A stretch of DNA of 64,000 nucleotides from the NCBI GenBank assembly GCA_050943475.1, contig JBMNPF010000007.1, positions 78,554 through 142,553 of the forward strand. Direction: 5' to 3'. Shown piece after piece: positions 25,098-33,381 of the stretch (its first letter is position 1; each line of letters starts with the position of its first letter). The DNA is from Metaruminococcus_A sp050943475. GTDB lineage: Bacteria > Bacillota > Clostridia > Oscillospirales > Ruminococcaceae. The translations under genes were made by a program, and so were the position numbers. The notes below the pieces were generated by a model. That model was not told the origin of the DNA, searched no databases, and saw nothing but the letters and a program-made list of their open reading frames with translations.

Positions 25098-25351
25098 TAA
25101 AATTGGCGGCAGATCAGCTCTGACTGTGTATCTGTCTTTCGGGAGGATGGACGAAACATACCGGCGACGGACAGCGTGAGTTGAAACAGGCGTTTGTGTG
25201 AACTTCCGGCAGCCTGACGCAGCGGGGGAATCCGTGCGGGATGCCGGTGCCGCACTTGTCTGCCGTTTGAAACGGAGCTGTTTTTGTCAGGATGCACGAA
25301 AAATCCCGCCCCGGTTTTGGATTTTTTCGTCGGAAAAAACTTGTTTTTGCC

Positions 25352-25381
25352 TTGACAGCCTCTATACGGGTATAGTATAAT
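25352..25381 (+). promoter_or_regulatory. Sigma-A promoter of the ylxM-ffh operon
   Basis: A consensus TTGACA (25352-25357) and TATAAT (25376-25381) are spaced by 18 bases, about 40 bases before ylxM. The stretch 25100-25350 holds nothing I can assign. Confidence 0.8.
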
Positions 25382-25424
25382 AGCAACTGTAAAGAAAAAC
25401 ACTTTACATGCAGGTGGTGAAACA

Positions 25425-25802
25425 ATGAAGGGCAAGGATTTGAATATTGCGCTGCTGTTCGACTTCTATGGTGAAATGCTCACCGACAAACAGAAGGACG
25501 TCATCGACCTGTATTACAACGAGGACCTTTCCCTTGCGGAAATTGCCGAGCATGAAGGCATTTCCCGCCAGGGTGTGCGGGACAACATCAAGCGCGGGGA
25601 ATCCTACCTGCTGGAGCTTGAGGAAAAACTGCATTTTGTAGAAAATGACCGCGCCCTGCGCCGGATGCTCTCTGAGGTAAACGAGCTTGCAGGCGCCATT
25701 TATACGGTCAACGATAAATATGTTTACGACAATCGCATTAAGGAGCTTTCGCTCCAGATATGCAAACTTGTGGAACGCTACGGGGAAGAGGAGGAGAGCT
25801 GA
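25425..25802 (+). CDS. ylxM: YlxM/p13 family DNA-binding protein, SRP-associated
   Basis: This 125-residue UPF0122 protein has a sigma-region-4-like helix-turn-helix (DLSLAEIAEHEGISRQGVRDNIKRGE). In Firmicutes ylxM sits before ffh. In streptococci it binds the SRP and modulates FtsY-stimulated GTP hydrolysis. The stop TGA overlaps the ffh ATG, so the pair is coupled. The C-terminal third is acidic and coiled-coil-like. Confidence 0.92.
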   Translation: MKGKDLNIALLFDFYGEMLTDKQKDVIDLYYNEDLSLAEIAEHEGISRQGVRDNIKRGESYLLELEEKLHFVENDRALRRMLSEVNELAGAIYTVNDKYVYDNRIKELSLQICKLVERYGEEEES

Positions 25803-27142
25803 TGGCGTTTGAAGGGCTTTCCGATAAACTAAACGCGGCGTTCAAAAAGCTGCGTTCCAAAGGCAAATTAAGCGAAGCCGACGTCAAAGAAGCTATGCGG
25901 GAGGTCCGCCTTGCGCTTCTTGAGGCGGATGTCAACTACAAAGTTGTTAAGGACTTTGTTGCAAAGGTAAGCGAGCGTGCTGTGGGGGAAGAGGTTTTAA
26001 AAAGCCTGACCCCGGCGCAGCAGGTTGTTAAAATTGTAAATGAGGAACTTTGTGCCCTTATGGGCGGCGAGCAGAACAAAATCCGTTTTCCGTCCAAAGG
26101 CCCCTGCATTGTGATGATGGCGGGCTTGCAGGGTGCTGGTAAAACCACCCATGCGGCGAAGCTCGCGCTCCATTTTAAGGAGCAGGGTCACCGTCCTCTG
26201 CTTGCGGCCTGTGACGTTTACCGTCCGGCGGCAATTGAACAGCTCAAAGTTGTTGGCGAGCGTGCCGGTGTTCCGGTGTTTGAGGAAGGGCAGGGCGACC
26301 CGGTGCAGATTGCGAAGCACGCGGTTGCACACGCAAAAGACTATGGCCATGACCTGCTCATCATTGATACCGCTGGCCGCCTCCATATTGATGAGGCGCT
26401 CATGAAAGAGCTTGCCGACGTCAAAAAAGAGGTCGAGCCAGATGAAATCCTGCTTGTGGTCGACGCTATGACCGGCCAGGACGCCGTCAATGTGGCGAAA
26501 TCCTTTAACGATCAGCTTGAAATCAGCGGCGTTATTCTGACGAAGCTCGATGGCGATACCCGCGGCGGCGCAGCGCTTTCGGTGCTTGCCGTGACTGGGA
26601 AATCGGTCAAATTCGTCGGTACCGGCGAAAAGCTGGGCGATTTGGAGGTGTTCCATCCGGAACGGATGGCCTCCCGTATCCTCGGCATGGGCGATGTACT
26701 CACCCTCATCGAAAAAGCGCAGACCACCATTGATGAGGATCAGGCCAAGCAGCTCGCCCAGAAGATGAAAGAAAACAGCTTTGATTTGAACGACCTGCTG
26801 GATCAACTTAAGCAGATTCAGAAAATGGGTCCGCTCAAACAGGTGCTCGGTATGCTGCCGGGTGTCGGCAGCCAGATTAAGGACGCCGACATTGACGACA
26901 GCCAGCTCCATAAAACCGAAGCTATTATTTATTCCATGACGCCCCGGGAACGGGAAAAACCGTCTATCATCAACCCAAGCCGCAAACGGCGGATTGCCGC
27001 GGGCTGCGGGATGAGGGTAGAGGACGTCAACCGCCTGCTCAAACAGTTTGAACAGATGCAGAAAATGATGAAGCAGTTTGGCAAAATGGGTGGCAAACGC
27101 GGGCGCCGCCGGATGGCAATGCCCCCGATGGGCGGCTTTTAA
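25802..27142 (+). CDS. ffh: Signal recognition particle protein Ffh (SRP54)
   Basis: This GTPase of the signal recognition particle targets nascent membrane proteins to FtsY and SecYEG. The 446 residues comprise an N domain (1-85), a G domain (G1 GLQGAGKTTHAAKLA, then DVYRPAAIEQL, DTAGRLHID, TKLDGDTRGGAALS, and GTGEKLGDLEVFHPERMASRILGMGD) and a Met-rich M domain (about 320-446) with RKRRIAAGCG. The M domain binds SRP RNA, which is encoded near 56.0 kb in this window. The ATG at 25802 overlaps the ylxM stop. Confidence 0.97.
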   Translation: MAFEGLSDKLNAAFKKLRSKGKLSEADVKEAMREVRLALLEADVNYKVVKDFVAKVSERAVGEEVLKSLTPAQQVVKIVNEELCALMGGEQNKIRFPSKGPCIVMMAGLQGAGKTTHAAKLALHFKEQGHRPLLAACDVYRPAAIEQLKVVGERAGVPVFEEGQGDPVQIAKHAVAHAKDYGHDLLIIDTAGRLHIDEALMKELADVKKEVEPDEILLVVDAMTGQDAVNVAKSFNDQLEISGVILTKLDGDTRGGAALSVLAVTGKSVKFVGTGEKLGDLEVFHPERMASRILGMGDVLTLIEKAQTTIDEDQAKQLAQKMKENSFDLNDLLDQLKQIQKMGPLKQVLGMLPGVGSQIKDADIDDSQLHKTEAIIYSMTPREREKPSIINPSRKRRIAAGCGMRVEDVNRLLKQFEQMQKMMKQFGKMGGKRGRRRMAMPPMGGF

Positions 27143-27204
27143 CAAGGTTTATTAAGACTATGTCTTGATAGAATAAGGAACAAAGATTACAGGAGGTGAC
27201 AGTT

Positions 27205-27447
27205 GTGGCTGTTAAAATTAGACTTCGCCGCATGGGCGCAAAGAAGGCTCCGTTCTACCGCATTGTTGTAGCGGATTCCCGTTACCCGCGCGATGGCCGG
27301 TTCATTGAGGAGATTGGTTATTATGACCCGACCAAAGAGCCGTCGGTTGTGAAAGTGGATGCGGACAAGGCAAAGGCCTGGATTGCAAACGGCGCTCAGC
27401 CGACCGACACGGTCAAGAAGATTCTCAAAGACAATGGTGCGCTCTAA
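27205..27447 (+). CDS. rpsP: 30S ribosomal protein S16
   Basis: This 80-residue small-subunit protein shows the family start AVKIRLRRMGAKKAPFYRIVVADSR and the IGYYDPT motif. The GTG at 27205 is the start, 7 to 8 bases after AGGAGGTG; the in-frame GTG at 27196 lies inside that ribosome binding site. It sits in the classic ffh-rpsP-khpA-rimM-trmD order. Confidence 0.97.
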   Translation: MAVKIRLRRMGAKKAPFYRIVVADSRYPRDGRFIEEIGYYDPTKEPSVVKVDADKAKAWIANGAQPTDTVKKILKDNGAL

Positions 27448-27462
27448 CCGGAGGAGAAAGTC

Positions 27463-27696
27463 ATGAAAGATTTACTTGTTGCAATCGCTTCCGGTTTGGT
27501 GGAGGACAAGGACGCAGTCAGCGTTGTTGTCGACGAACCAAACGAGGAGGGCGTGGTGGTTTACCACCTGCATGTTGCTCCGGATGACATGGGAAGGGTT
27601 ATTGGTAAGCAGGGCCGTATTGCAAAAGCGCTTCGCATTGTAATGCGCGCCGGTGCAAACCGTATAAACCAGAAAATCATGGTCGAGATTGATTAA
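27463..27696 (+). CDS. khpA: KH-domain RNA-binding protein KhpA (YlqC)
   Basis: This 77-residue single KH domain protein has the RNA-binding GxxG-type loop in GRVIGKQGRIAKALR. KhpA partners with KhpB (Jag/EloR) as a global RNA chaperone that affects cell elongation. It lies 15 bases after rpsP with a GGAGG site. The following 110 bases contain a small hairpin but no strong terminator, so transcription probably continues into rimM. Confidence 0.93.
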   Translation: MKDLLVAIASGLVEDKDAVSVVVDEPNEEGVVVYHLHVAPDDMGRVIGKQGRIAKALRIVMRAGANRINQKIMVEID

Positions 27697-27808
27697 GGCA
27701 AGTACAGCCCCGCTTTTGAAAGATGGCGGGGCTGCTGTCTATTTACGATGTATATGGGAAAGCTGTTTTAAGGCCCATACTTTTAACCGAACCCAGTGAG
27801 GTGAACCA

Positions 27809-28324
27809 ATGAGAAAGCAATATCTTGAAATCGGTCAAATTGTCACCACCCACGGTATTGCGGGCGAGGTCCGCGTCAAACCCTGGTGCGACGCTCCGGA
27901 GCTGCTCTGCGCATTTGACCGGCTGTTCTTTGACGGCGGCAGGCAGGCTGTATTCATTGAGCGCGCCCGCGTACACAAAAACGTTGTGGTTCTAAAGCTG
28001 CAAGGCATCAATACAATGGATGACGCCCAAAAGCTCCGCAACCGAATCCTGTTTGCGGCGCGGGAGGATTTTGAACTGGAGGAGGACACCTACTTTATCC
28101 AGGATTTGCTCGGCCTTGAGGTGCTGGATGCTGACAGCGGCAAACGCTACGGCGTTATCTCAGACGTGACCCAGACCGGTGCAAACGACGTGTACCACAT
28201 CAAGGGGGAGGACGGGAAGGAAGTGCTCATCCCGGCCATTGCTGATGTGGTGCTGGAAACCGATGTGGACGGCGGCGTTATGCGCATCCGCCCGCTTAAA
28301 GGACTGTTTGACGATGAAGATTGA
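27809..28324 (+). CDS. rimM: Ribosome maturation factor RimM
   Basis: This 171-residue protein helps the 30S head mature around S19 and 16S helix 33b. The N-terminal RimM domain starts with LEIGQIVTTHGIAGEVRVKP. A PRC-barrel domain (about 95-170) contains DLLGLEVLDADSGKRYGVISDV and EVLIPAIADVV. The end overlaps trmD by 11 bases. Confidence 0.95.
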   Translation: MRKQYLEIGQIVTTHGIAGEVRVKPWCDAPELLCAFDRLFFDGGRQAVFIERARVHKNVVVLKLQGINTMDDAQKLRNRILFAAREDFELEEDTYFIQDLLGLEVLDADSGKRYGVISDVTQTGANDVYHIKGEDGKEVLIPAIADVVLETDVDGGVMRIRPLKGLFDDED

Positions 28325-29009
28325 TCTTATGACTCTGTTTCCCGCCATGTGTGAGGCGGTGCTACAGGAGAGTATTGTTGGCCGCGCACTGAAAAACGGC
28401 CTGGCTGAGGTGCAGTGCCATAATATCCGCGACTATACGCTGGACAAGCACAACCGGGTGGACGACACGCCCTATGGAGGCGGCATGGGAATGGTGATGC
28501 AGGCCGAGCCGATTTACCGCTGCTATCAGGCCATCACGGCGGATTGTGCGGAGAAGCCGCTTACCATCTACCTCTCGCCGCAGGGGAAGGTGTTTTCCCA
28601 GCAGATGGCGGTGGATTTTTCCAAACGGGAACACCTGGTCCTGCTCTGCGGCCATTACGAAGGGGTGGACGAGCGGGTGCTGGAAGAGATTGTCGACCTG
28701 GAGGTTTCGGTTGGCGATTATGTTCTCACCGGGGGGGAGCTTCCCGCTCTGGTTCTGGCCGACGCGGTGATCCGTCTCTGTGACGGCGTCCTTTCTGACC
28801 AGTCCTGCTTTGAAGAAGAAAGCCATTTTCACGGGCTTTTGGAATATCCGCAGTATACCCGGCCGGAAACATGGCACAATAAAAGTGTACCGCCCGTTTT
28901 GCTCACCGGGCACCACGCCAACATTGCCAAGTGGCGTTCGGAACAAAGCCTGGAACGCACCCGGCAAAAGCGTCCGGATTTGTACCAGGCTCATATGGAA
29001 AAAAAATAA
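28314..29009 (+). CDS. trmD: tRNA (guanine37-N1)-methyltransferase TrmD
   Basis: This SPOUT-class enzyme forms m1G37 to prevent frameshifting. The 231 residues start with KIDLMTLFP and include DDTPYGGGMGMVM, the SAM-binding trefoil knot (LCGHYEGVDERV then SVGDYVLTGGELPAL) and the late PEYTRP-like segment PQYTRPETW. The ATG at 28314 lies within rimM, which gives translational coupling. The usual next gene rplS is absent here; an HPr gene with its own promoter follows. Confidence 0.96.
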   Translation: MKIDLMTLFPAMCEAVLQESIVGRALKNGLAEVQCHNIRDYTLDKHNRVDDTPYGGGMGMVMQAEPIYRCYQAITADCAEKPLTIYLSPQGKVFSQQMAVDFSKREHLVLLCGHYEGVDERVLEEIVDLEVSVGDYVLTGGELPALVLADAVIRLCDGVLSDQSCFEEESHFHGLLEYPQYTRPETWHNKSVPPVLLTGHHANIAKWRSEQSLERTRQKRPDLYQAHMEKK

Positions 29010-29153
29010 ACGGTTCACAGGGCGGTGTATTATGTGCCTAATGTTGTGGAAATAATTGTAGTGAAAATGCACAAAGCCGCAATTTTGGAATTGACCTTTT
29101 ATGAGCTAATAGCAGAAAAATCCTAAAATTGCCGGGTTTTCGGCAAAGAAAAG

Positions 29154-29183
29154 TTGACGTTTCTGCTCTTTGCCGCTTATAAT
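29154..29183 (+). promoter_or_regulatory. Sigma-A promoter of ptsH
   Basis: TTGACG (29154-29159) and TATAAT (29178-29183) are spaced by 18 bases, about 55 bases upstream of ptsH. Confidence 0.7.
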
Positions 29184-29237
29184 GGTTATTGTTTTGAGAA
29201 ACATATAGGGATACTTATCCATTGGAGGTTAGTACGC

Positions 29238-29501
29238 ATGTACGTAAAAGAGGTCCAGGTTCAGAATCAGGTTGGTTTGCACGCTCGTCCGGCTACTTTC
29301 TTTATCCAGAAAGCGAACGAATACAAGTCTTCTGTCTGGGTAGAAAAAGAAGAGCGCAGGGTTAATGCCAAAAGCCTTCTGGGTGTCCTTTCTCTCGGTA
29401 TCGTCGGGGGGACAGGCATCAAAATCATTGCGGACGGCGCAGATGAAAAGGATGCAGTGGAAAATCTTGTCAAACTGGTAGAGTCCGGTTTTGCAGAGTA
29501 A
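29238..29501 (+). CDS. ptsH: HPr phosphocarrier protein
   Basis: This 87-residue HPr-fold protein has the active-site His in GLHARPAT, which carries phosphate from enzyme I to sugar PTS enzymes II. The regulatory Ser region phosphorylated by HPr kinase is in AKSLLGVLSLGI, so it can also act in CcpA-mediated catabolite control. Because the His is present it is HPr rather than Crh. Enzyme I is not adjacent. The ATG at 29238 follows GGAGG. It is transcribed from its own promoter. Confidence 0.94.
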   Translation: MYVKEVQVQNQVGLHARPATFFIQKANEYKSSVWVEKEERRVNAKSLLGVLSLGIVGGTGIKIIADGADEKDAVENLVKLVESGFAE

Positions 29502-29590
29502 GTTTTCGTAAAAACCAATCGGCTACATGTCCCCCTTCCGGCAAGTCCGGCGGGGGGATTGTTTTACTCACCGAAAAGGAGCGTCTCAGC

Positions 29591-31423
29591 TTGATTCAGA
29601 ATCCACGGCTTCCCTACCTGAAGCAGAGGGTGCACAACCTTACCTTTGACCCCGGCGTCTACCTGATGAAAGACAAATCCGGCGAAATTATATACGTGGG
29701 CAAGGCAAAATCCCTGAAAAAGCGGGTCAGCAGTTATTTCAGGGAGAATGCGAACCACGATGAAAAGGTGCGTAAAATGGTTTCCCATGTTTACGACTTT
29801 GATTATATTGTCACCGACAGCGAGTTTGAGGCGCTGGTGCTGGAGTGCAGCCTTATCAAACAGCATACGCCGAAGTACAACATCCTGTTAAAGGATGACA
29901 AGGGCTACCACTATGTGATGATTTCGGCGGGGGATTTCCCTAAAATCTCGGCTCAGAAACAAAAGGTAGAAAACGGCGAATACCTTGGTCCTTACACCAG
30001 CTCGTTTGCAGTCAAGCAGTCGGTGGACGAGGCAAACCGCGTCTTTTTGCTCCCCACCTGCAACCGGAAGTTTCCGCAGGAATTCCGCAAAGGGCGCCCC
30101 TGCCTCAACTATTACATCAAACAGTGCATGGGCGTTTGCCGCGGACGGATTTCCAAAGAGGAGTACCGGGAGATTGTCGATCAGGCCGTTAACTACATCC
30201 GAAGCGGCAGTGCAGACTCGGTCAAGCACCTCACCGAACAGATGGAGGCCGCCGCCGAGGCGATGGATTTTGAACGCGCTGCACGGCTGCGGGACCGCAT
30301 CCGCGCCATTCAGAAGATCGCGGAGTCTCAGAAAATCATCCGTTCCAGCGAGGTGGAGCAGGATATCATTGCCTTTGCGGGCGGGGAAAAGTACATTTGT
30401 TGCGTTGTTTTGAAATTCCGGGGCGGCCGCCTTGTGGATAAAGACACCCACCTGTTTTCAGACGCAGGAGAGGTTTCCGCTGTCCGGCAGGAGTTTCTGT
30501 CACGGTATTACCTCGGCCGGTCGGATATTCCGCGGGTGGTTGCGGTGGACGAGCTCCCGGAGGACGCCGAGCTCATTGCCAGCCTACTGGAACAGACAGC
30601 GGGCAAAAAGGTGCGGCTGTTTACCCCGCAGCGCGGGGAACAGCGCCAGCTTTTGGAAATGGCCTACCACAACGCCACCGAGCAGCTTTCCCAGAAAACC
30701 ACCTATTCCGCCAAAGAAATTGCGGCGCTGGACGAACTGGGCAAACTGCTGGGGCTGGAGTCCACCCCGAATTATATTGAGTCTTATGATATTTCAAACC
30801 TCGGGGACGGCGGTGTTGTTGCCGGGATGGTCGTTTTTGAAAACGCGCAGCCGCTGCGCAGCGCCTACAAGCGTTTTTCCATGAAAGAGGTCGTGGGGCA
30901 GAATGACTATGCCTGTATGCAGGAGGTGCTCCGCCGCCGTTTCAAGCGTTATTTTGAGCAGAGGGAAACCGGAAAGGGCTTTGGGCGAATGCCTGACCTC
31001 ATTCTGCTCGACGGCGGTAAAGGGCATGTATCCGCCGTACAGGAGGTTCTGAATGAAATGGGCATTACAGTGCCGCTTTACGGTATGGTCAAGGATGACC
31101 GCCACCGTACCCGTGCCATTGCCAAAAATGGCGGCGAGATTTCCATTACCACCTTTAAATCGGCGTTTCGGCTGGTTTCCACCATCCAGGATGAGGTTCA
31201 CCGCTTCGCCATTTCCTACCAGCGTAATGTGCGTAAAAAAAGCGCCTTTTCCATGCGAATCACCGAGTTTAAGGGCATCGGCCCCAAAAAGGCGGAAAAA
31301 TTGCTCAAAGCCTTTAAAACCAAAACGGCGCTTCAGCAGGCTACGGCGGAGGAACTTGCCAAAGTTCTTTCCATGCCGCAGCAAAAGGCGGAGGAGTTCC
31401 GCGATTTTCTCCAGACCATTTGA
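29591..31423 (+). CDS. uvrC: Excinuclease ABC subunit C
   Basis: This nuclease makes the dual incisions in nucleotide excision repair with UvrA and UvrB. The 610 residues contain the GIY-YIG domain (GVYLMKDKSGEIIYVGKA, about 20-100), a cysteine-rich stretch (CNRKFPQEFRKGRPCLNYYIKQCMG, given here only to locate residues 158-182), the UvrB-binding UVR motif near 205-240, an RNase H-like endonuclease domain (SYDISNLGDGGVVAGMVVF) and tandem helix-hairpin-helix motifs at the end. The start is TTG at 29591, with AAAAGGAG ten bases upstream. Confidence 0.96.
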   Translation: MIQNPRLPYLKQRVHNLTFDPGVYLMKDKSGEIIYVGKAKSLKKRVSSYFRENANHDEKVRKMVSHVYDFDYIVTDSEFEALVLECSLIKQHTPKYNILLKDDKGYHYVMISAGDFPKISAQKQKVENGEYLGPYTSSFAVKQSVDEANRVFLLPTCNRKFPQEFRKGRPCLNYYIKQCMGVCRGRISKEEYREIVDQAVNYIRSGSADSVKHLTEQMEAAAEAMDFERAARLRDRIRAIQKIAESQKIIRSSEVEQDIIAFAGGEKYICCVVLKFRGGRLVDKDTHLFSDAGEVSAVRQEFLSRYYLGRSDIPRVVAVDELPEDAELIASLLEQTAGKKVRLFTPQRGEQRQLLEMAYHNATEQLSQKTTYSAKEIAALDELGKLLGLESTPNYIESYDISNLGDGGVVAGMVVFENAQPLRSAYKRFSMKEVVGQNDYACMQEVLRRRFKRYFEQRETGKGFGRMPDLILLDGGKGHVSAVQEVLNEMGITVPLYGMVKDDRHRTRAIAKNGGEISITTFKSAFRLVSTIQDEVHRFAISYQRNVRKKSAFSMRITEFKGIGPKKAEKLLKAFKTKTALQQATAEELAKVLSMPQQKAEEFRDFLQTI

Positions 31424-31573
31424 GTGGACAGGCGCTGGGTACGCAATGATGAAAAGGCCCCGGTCTCTGGCTTTGTTCTGTGCCGGAGAAAACGGTGCGG
31501 TTTCAAACAGTCTGCTATTACTGCGCAATCCGGCGGATTTCAGTTGCATGTTGCCGAAAAAAGGAGTGTGAAT

Positions 31574-32230
31574 ATGATCACCTGCGAACAGATCCGGAAC
31601 AACCCGGAAATTAATACCTATATTCAGAAGGCGGATGAGTCGCTGAATGTCATCGGCTACACCGAACACAGCTTTGCCCATGTGAGCTATGTCGCCGCAC
31701 AGGCAAAGAACATCATGACCATTCTTGGATATCCGGAACGGGAAGCTGAGCTTGCCTGGATTGCCGGGTATATGCATGACATCGGCAATGTGGTCAACCG
31801 TTATAACCATGCGCTCAGCGGCGCGGTGATGTGCTTCCGCCTGCTGGATAAAATGGGGATGCCGGCGGATGAGGTGGCGGCCATTACCAGTGCGGTTGGC
31901 AACCACGACGAAGGCACTGCCTTTCCGGTCAGCCCGGTTGCGGCGGCGCTGATCCTCGCCGACAAGTGCGACGTTCGGCGCACCCGTGTTCGCAACACCG
32001 ACATTGCCAGCTTTGATATTCACGACCGGGTCAACTATGCGGTTGAGCGCTCGGTGCTTTCGGTGCCGGATGCGAAAACTGTGCGCTTGGAGCTGAGCAT
32101 TGATACCAGCATTTCACCGGTTCTCAACTATTTTGAAATTTTTATGGACCGGATGCTGCTCTGTACCAAGGCGGCGGATATGCTGTCTACAAAATTTGAG
32201 CTGATTATCAATGGGCAGAAAATTCTTTGA
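31574..32230 (+). CDS. HD-domain phosphohydrolase
   Basis: This 218-residue protein has an HD-type metal site: HSFAHVSYVAA, the central HDIGNVVNRYNHA doublet, and a later NHDEGTAFP. HD proteins hydrolyse phosphate esters such as (d)NTPs or cyclic nucleotides; the exact substrate is not evident. The C-terminal part (about 150-218) has a domain often found with this HD group in Clostridia. The ATG at 31574 follows AAGGAG. The gene is 150 bases after uvrC and ends at a terminator. Confidence 0.82.
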   Translation: MITCEQIRNNPEINTYIQKADESLNVIGYTEHSFAHVSYVAAQAKNIMTILGYPEREAELAWIAGYMHDIGNVVNRYNHALSGAVMCFRLLDKMGMPADEVAAITSAVGNHDEGTAFPVSPVAAALILADKCDVRRTRVRNTDIASFDIHDRVNYAVERSVLSVPDAKTVRLELSIDTSISPVLNYFEIFMDRMLLCTKAADMLSTKFELIINGQKIL

Positions 32231-32235
32231 GCCGG

Positions 32236-32268
32236 AAAAAGCCGCTTTAAAAAGCGGCTTTTTTTATT
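32236..32268 (+). terminator. Terminator after the HD-domain gene
   Basis: A perfect stem with flanking A-run and seven T (about 32236-32266) directly follows the stop codon. Confidence 0.88.
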
Positions 32269-32311
32269 TTTATCGTGGAAAATATTTTTTTGAAAAAAGT
32301 GGAAAAACAGC

Positions 32312-32339
32312 TTGACAAACTATACGATTATGGTATAAT
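32312..32339 (+). promoter_or_regulatory. Sigma-A promoter of the rubrerythrin gene
   Basis: A consensus TTGACA (32312-32317) and TATAAT (32334-32339) are spaced by 16 bases. I see no clear PerR box. Confidence 0.72.
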
Positions 32340-32392
32340 TTAGATACAGCAAAGAAATCATAAGAATGAAAATTGAAATGGAGGACATGGAA

Positions 32393-32938
32393 ATGAAAAA
32401 GTTTGTATGTACCATTTGTGGTTATGTTCATGAAGGAAATACCCCGCCGGAGGCTTGCCCGGTTTGCAAAGCGCCGGCTTCGAAATTTGTTGAGCAGAAA
32501 GGCGGCATGGAGTGGGCGGATGAGCACCGCGTTGGCGTTGCGAAAGATGTTGATCCGGAGATCATTGAAGGCCTGAAAATGAACTTTGAGGGCGAGTGCT
32601 CTGAGGTTGGCATGTACCTTGCAATGGCTCGTGTTGCACACCGTGAAGGCTACCCGGAAATTGGCCTTTACTGGGAAAAAGCGGCTTATGAAGAGGCAGA
32701 GCATGCAGCGAAGTTTGCAGAGCTGCTCGGCGAAGTCGTTACCGACTCCACCAAGAAAAACCTCGAAATGCGCGTTGCTGCTGAAAACGGCGCCTGCAAG
32801 GGCAAAAAAGACCTTGCTGCCAAAGCGAAAGAGCTGGGCCTGGATGCAATCCATGACACGGTTCATGAAATGGCAAAGGACGAAGCACGTCACGGCTGTG
32901 CGTTTGAAGGCTTGCTGAACCGTTACTTTGGGAAATAA
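32393..32938 (+). CDS. Reverse rubrerythrin (NADH/H2O2 peroxidase type)
   Basis: This 181-residue di-iron protein carries the rubredoxin-like domain at the N-terminus (CTICGYVHEGNTPPEACPVC, two CxxC pairs binding one iron). The four-helix ferritin-like domain follows, with Glu/His ligands in GECSEVGMYL, YEEAEHAAKF and KDEARHG. This inverted order defines reverse rubrerythrins, which reduce hydrogen peroxide and help anaerobes survive oxygen. The ATG at 32393 is chosen because GGAGG lies 8 bases upstream; three earlier in-frame ATGs are less well placed. Promoter and terminator make it monocistronic. Confidence 0.93.
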   Translation: MKKFVCTICGYVHEGNTPPEACPVCKAPASKFVEQKGGMEWADEHRVGVAKDVDPEIIEGLKMNFEGECSEVGMYLAMARVAHREGYPEIGLYWEKAAYEEAEHAAKFAELLGEVVTDSTKKNLEMRVAAENGACKGKKDLAAKAKELGLDAIHDTVHEMAKDEARHGCAFEGLLNRYFGK

Positions 32939-32953
32939 GCCTACATAGGCAAA

Positions 32954-32997
32954 TGAAAAAAGCACCGTACAGAATTGTTCTGTATGGTGCTTTTTTA
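32954..32997 (+). terminator. Terminator after the rubrerythrin gene
   Basis: A long stem (about 32954-32971 with 32977-32996, one wobble) is flanked by A6 and T6. Confidence 0.88.
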
Positions 32998-33014
32998 GCG
33001 ATGCAGGATATTGA

Positions 33015-33180
33015 AAAGGTGATTTGGGCCGATAAGGTTAGAGGCAATGGCGTTGGTAAAGGAAACGGCGCCCAAGCCGGAGGGGGCGCGTATCCACCAC
33101 CGCAGCTGTTTCAGCAACCGTTAGGCTCGTCTGGGGCCCATTGCAATCAGCGCGGTCTTGCCGTGCTGATTGTTTTTTAC
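33015..33180 (+). ncRNA. Candidate structured RNA ending in a terminator
   Basis: No convincing gene occupies 32997-33381, yet the segment is GC-rich with strong pairing. TTGGGC pairs with GCCCAA (33024-33029 with 33070-33075), a GCGCCC/GGGCGC stem follows at 33069-33090, and a GCTG-TTT-CAGC hairpin sits near 33104. An 11-bp terminator stem with one mismatch (about 33146-33170) leads into six T. It matches no RNA family I can recognise, and no clear promoter precedes it. A 3' UTR or decayed gene is the alternative. Confidence 0.35.
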
Positions 33181-33317
33181 GGGTGCGGCAGACACGGAGG
33201 ATGTGGTTTATATCCAATAAAAATGGTGGATTTTGGCGGAATTACTGAACTTTTGGGCATTGTCTTTAAATTTTAATCAAATGTAATGTGAATTTTAACA
33301 AATTGTAAAAAAACACC

Positions 33318-33346
33318 TTGACGCACCTAAAAACGGATAGTATAAT
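33318..33346 (+). promoter_or_regulatory. Sigma-A promoter of the SigH-like gene
   Basis: TTGACG (33318-33323) and TATAAT (33341-33346) are spaced by 17 bases, about 36 bases before the start codon. Confidence 0.75.
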
Positions 33347-33381
33347 GAAAACAATTCTTAAGAGACGTTCGGAGTGGTGTC

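Noticed and set aside
32953..33276. 107-codon plus-strand frame after rubrerythrin
   Set aside because: It starts inside a terminator, has no ribosome binding site and shows low-complexity Gly/Pro content; the segment is better read as non-coding.
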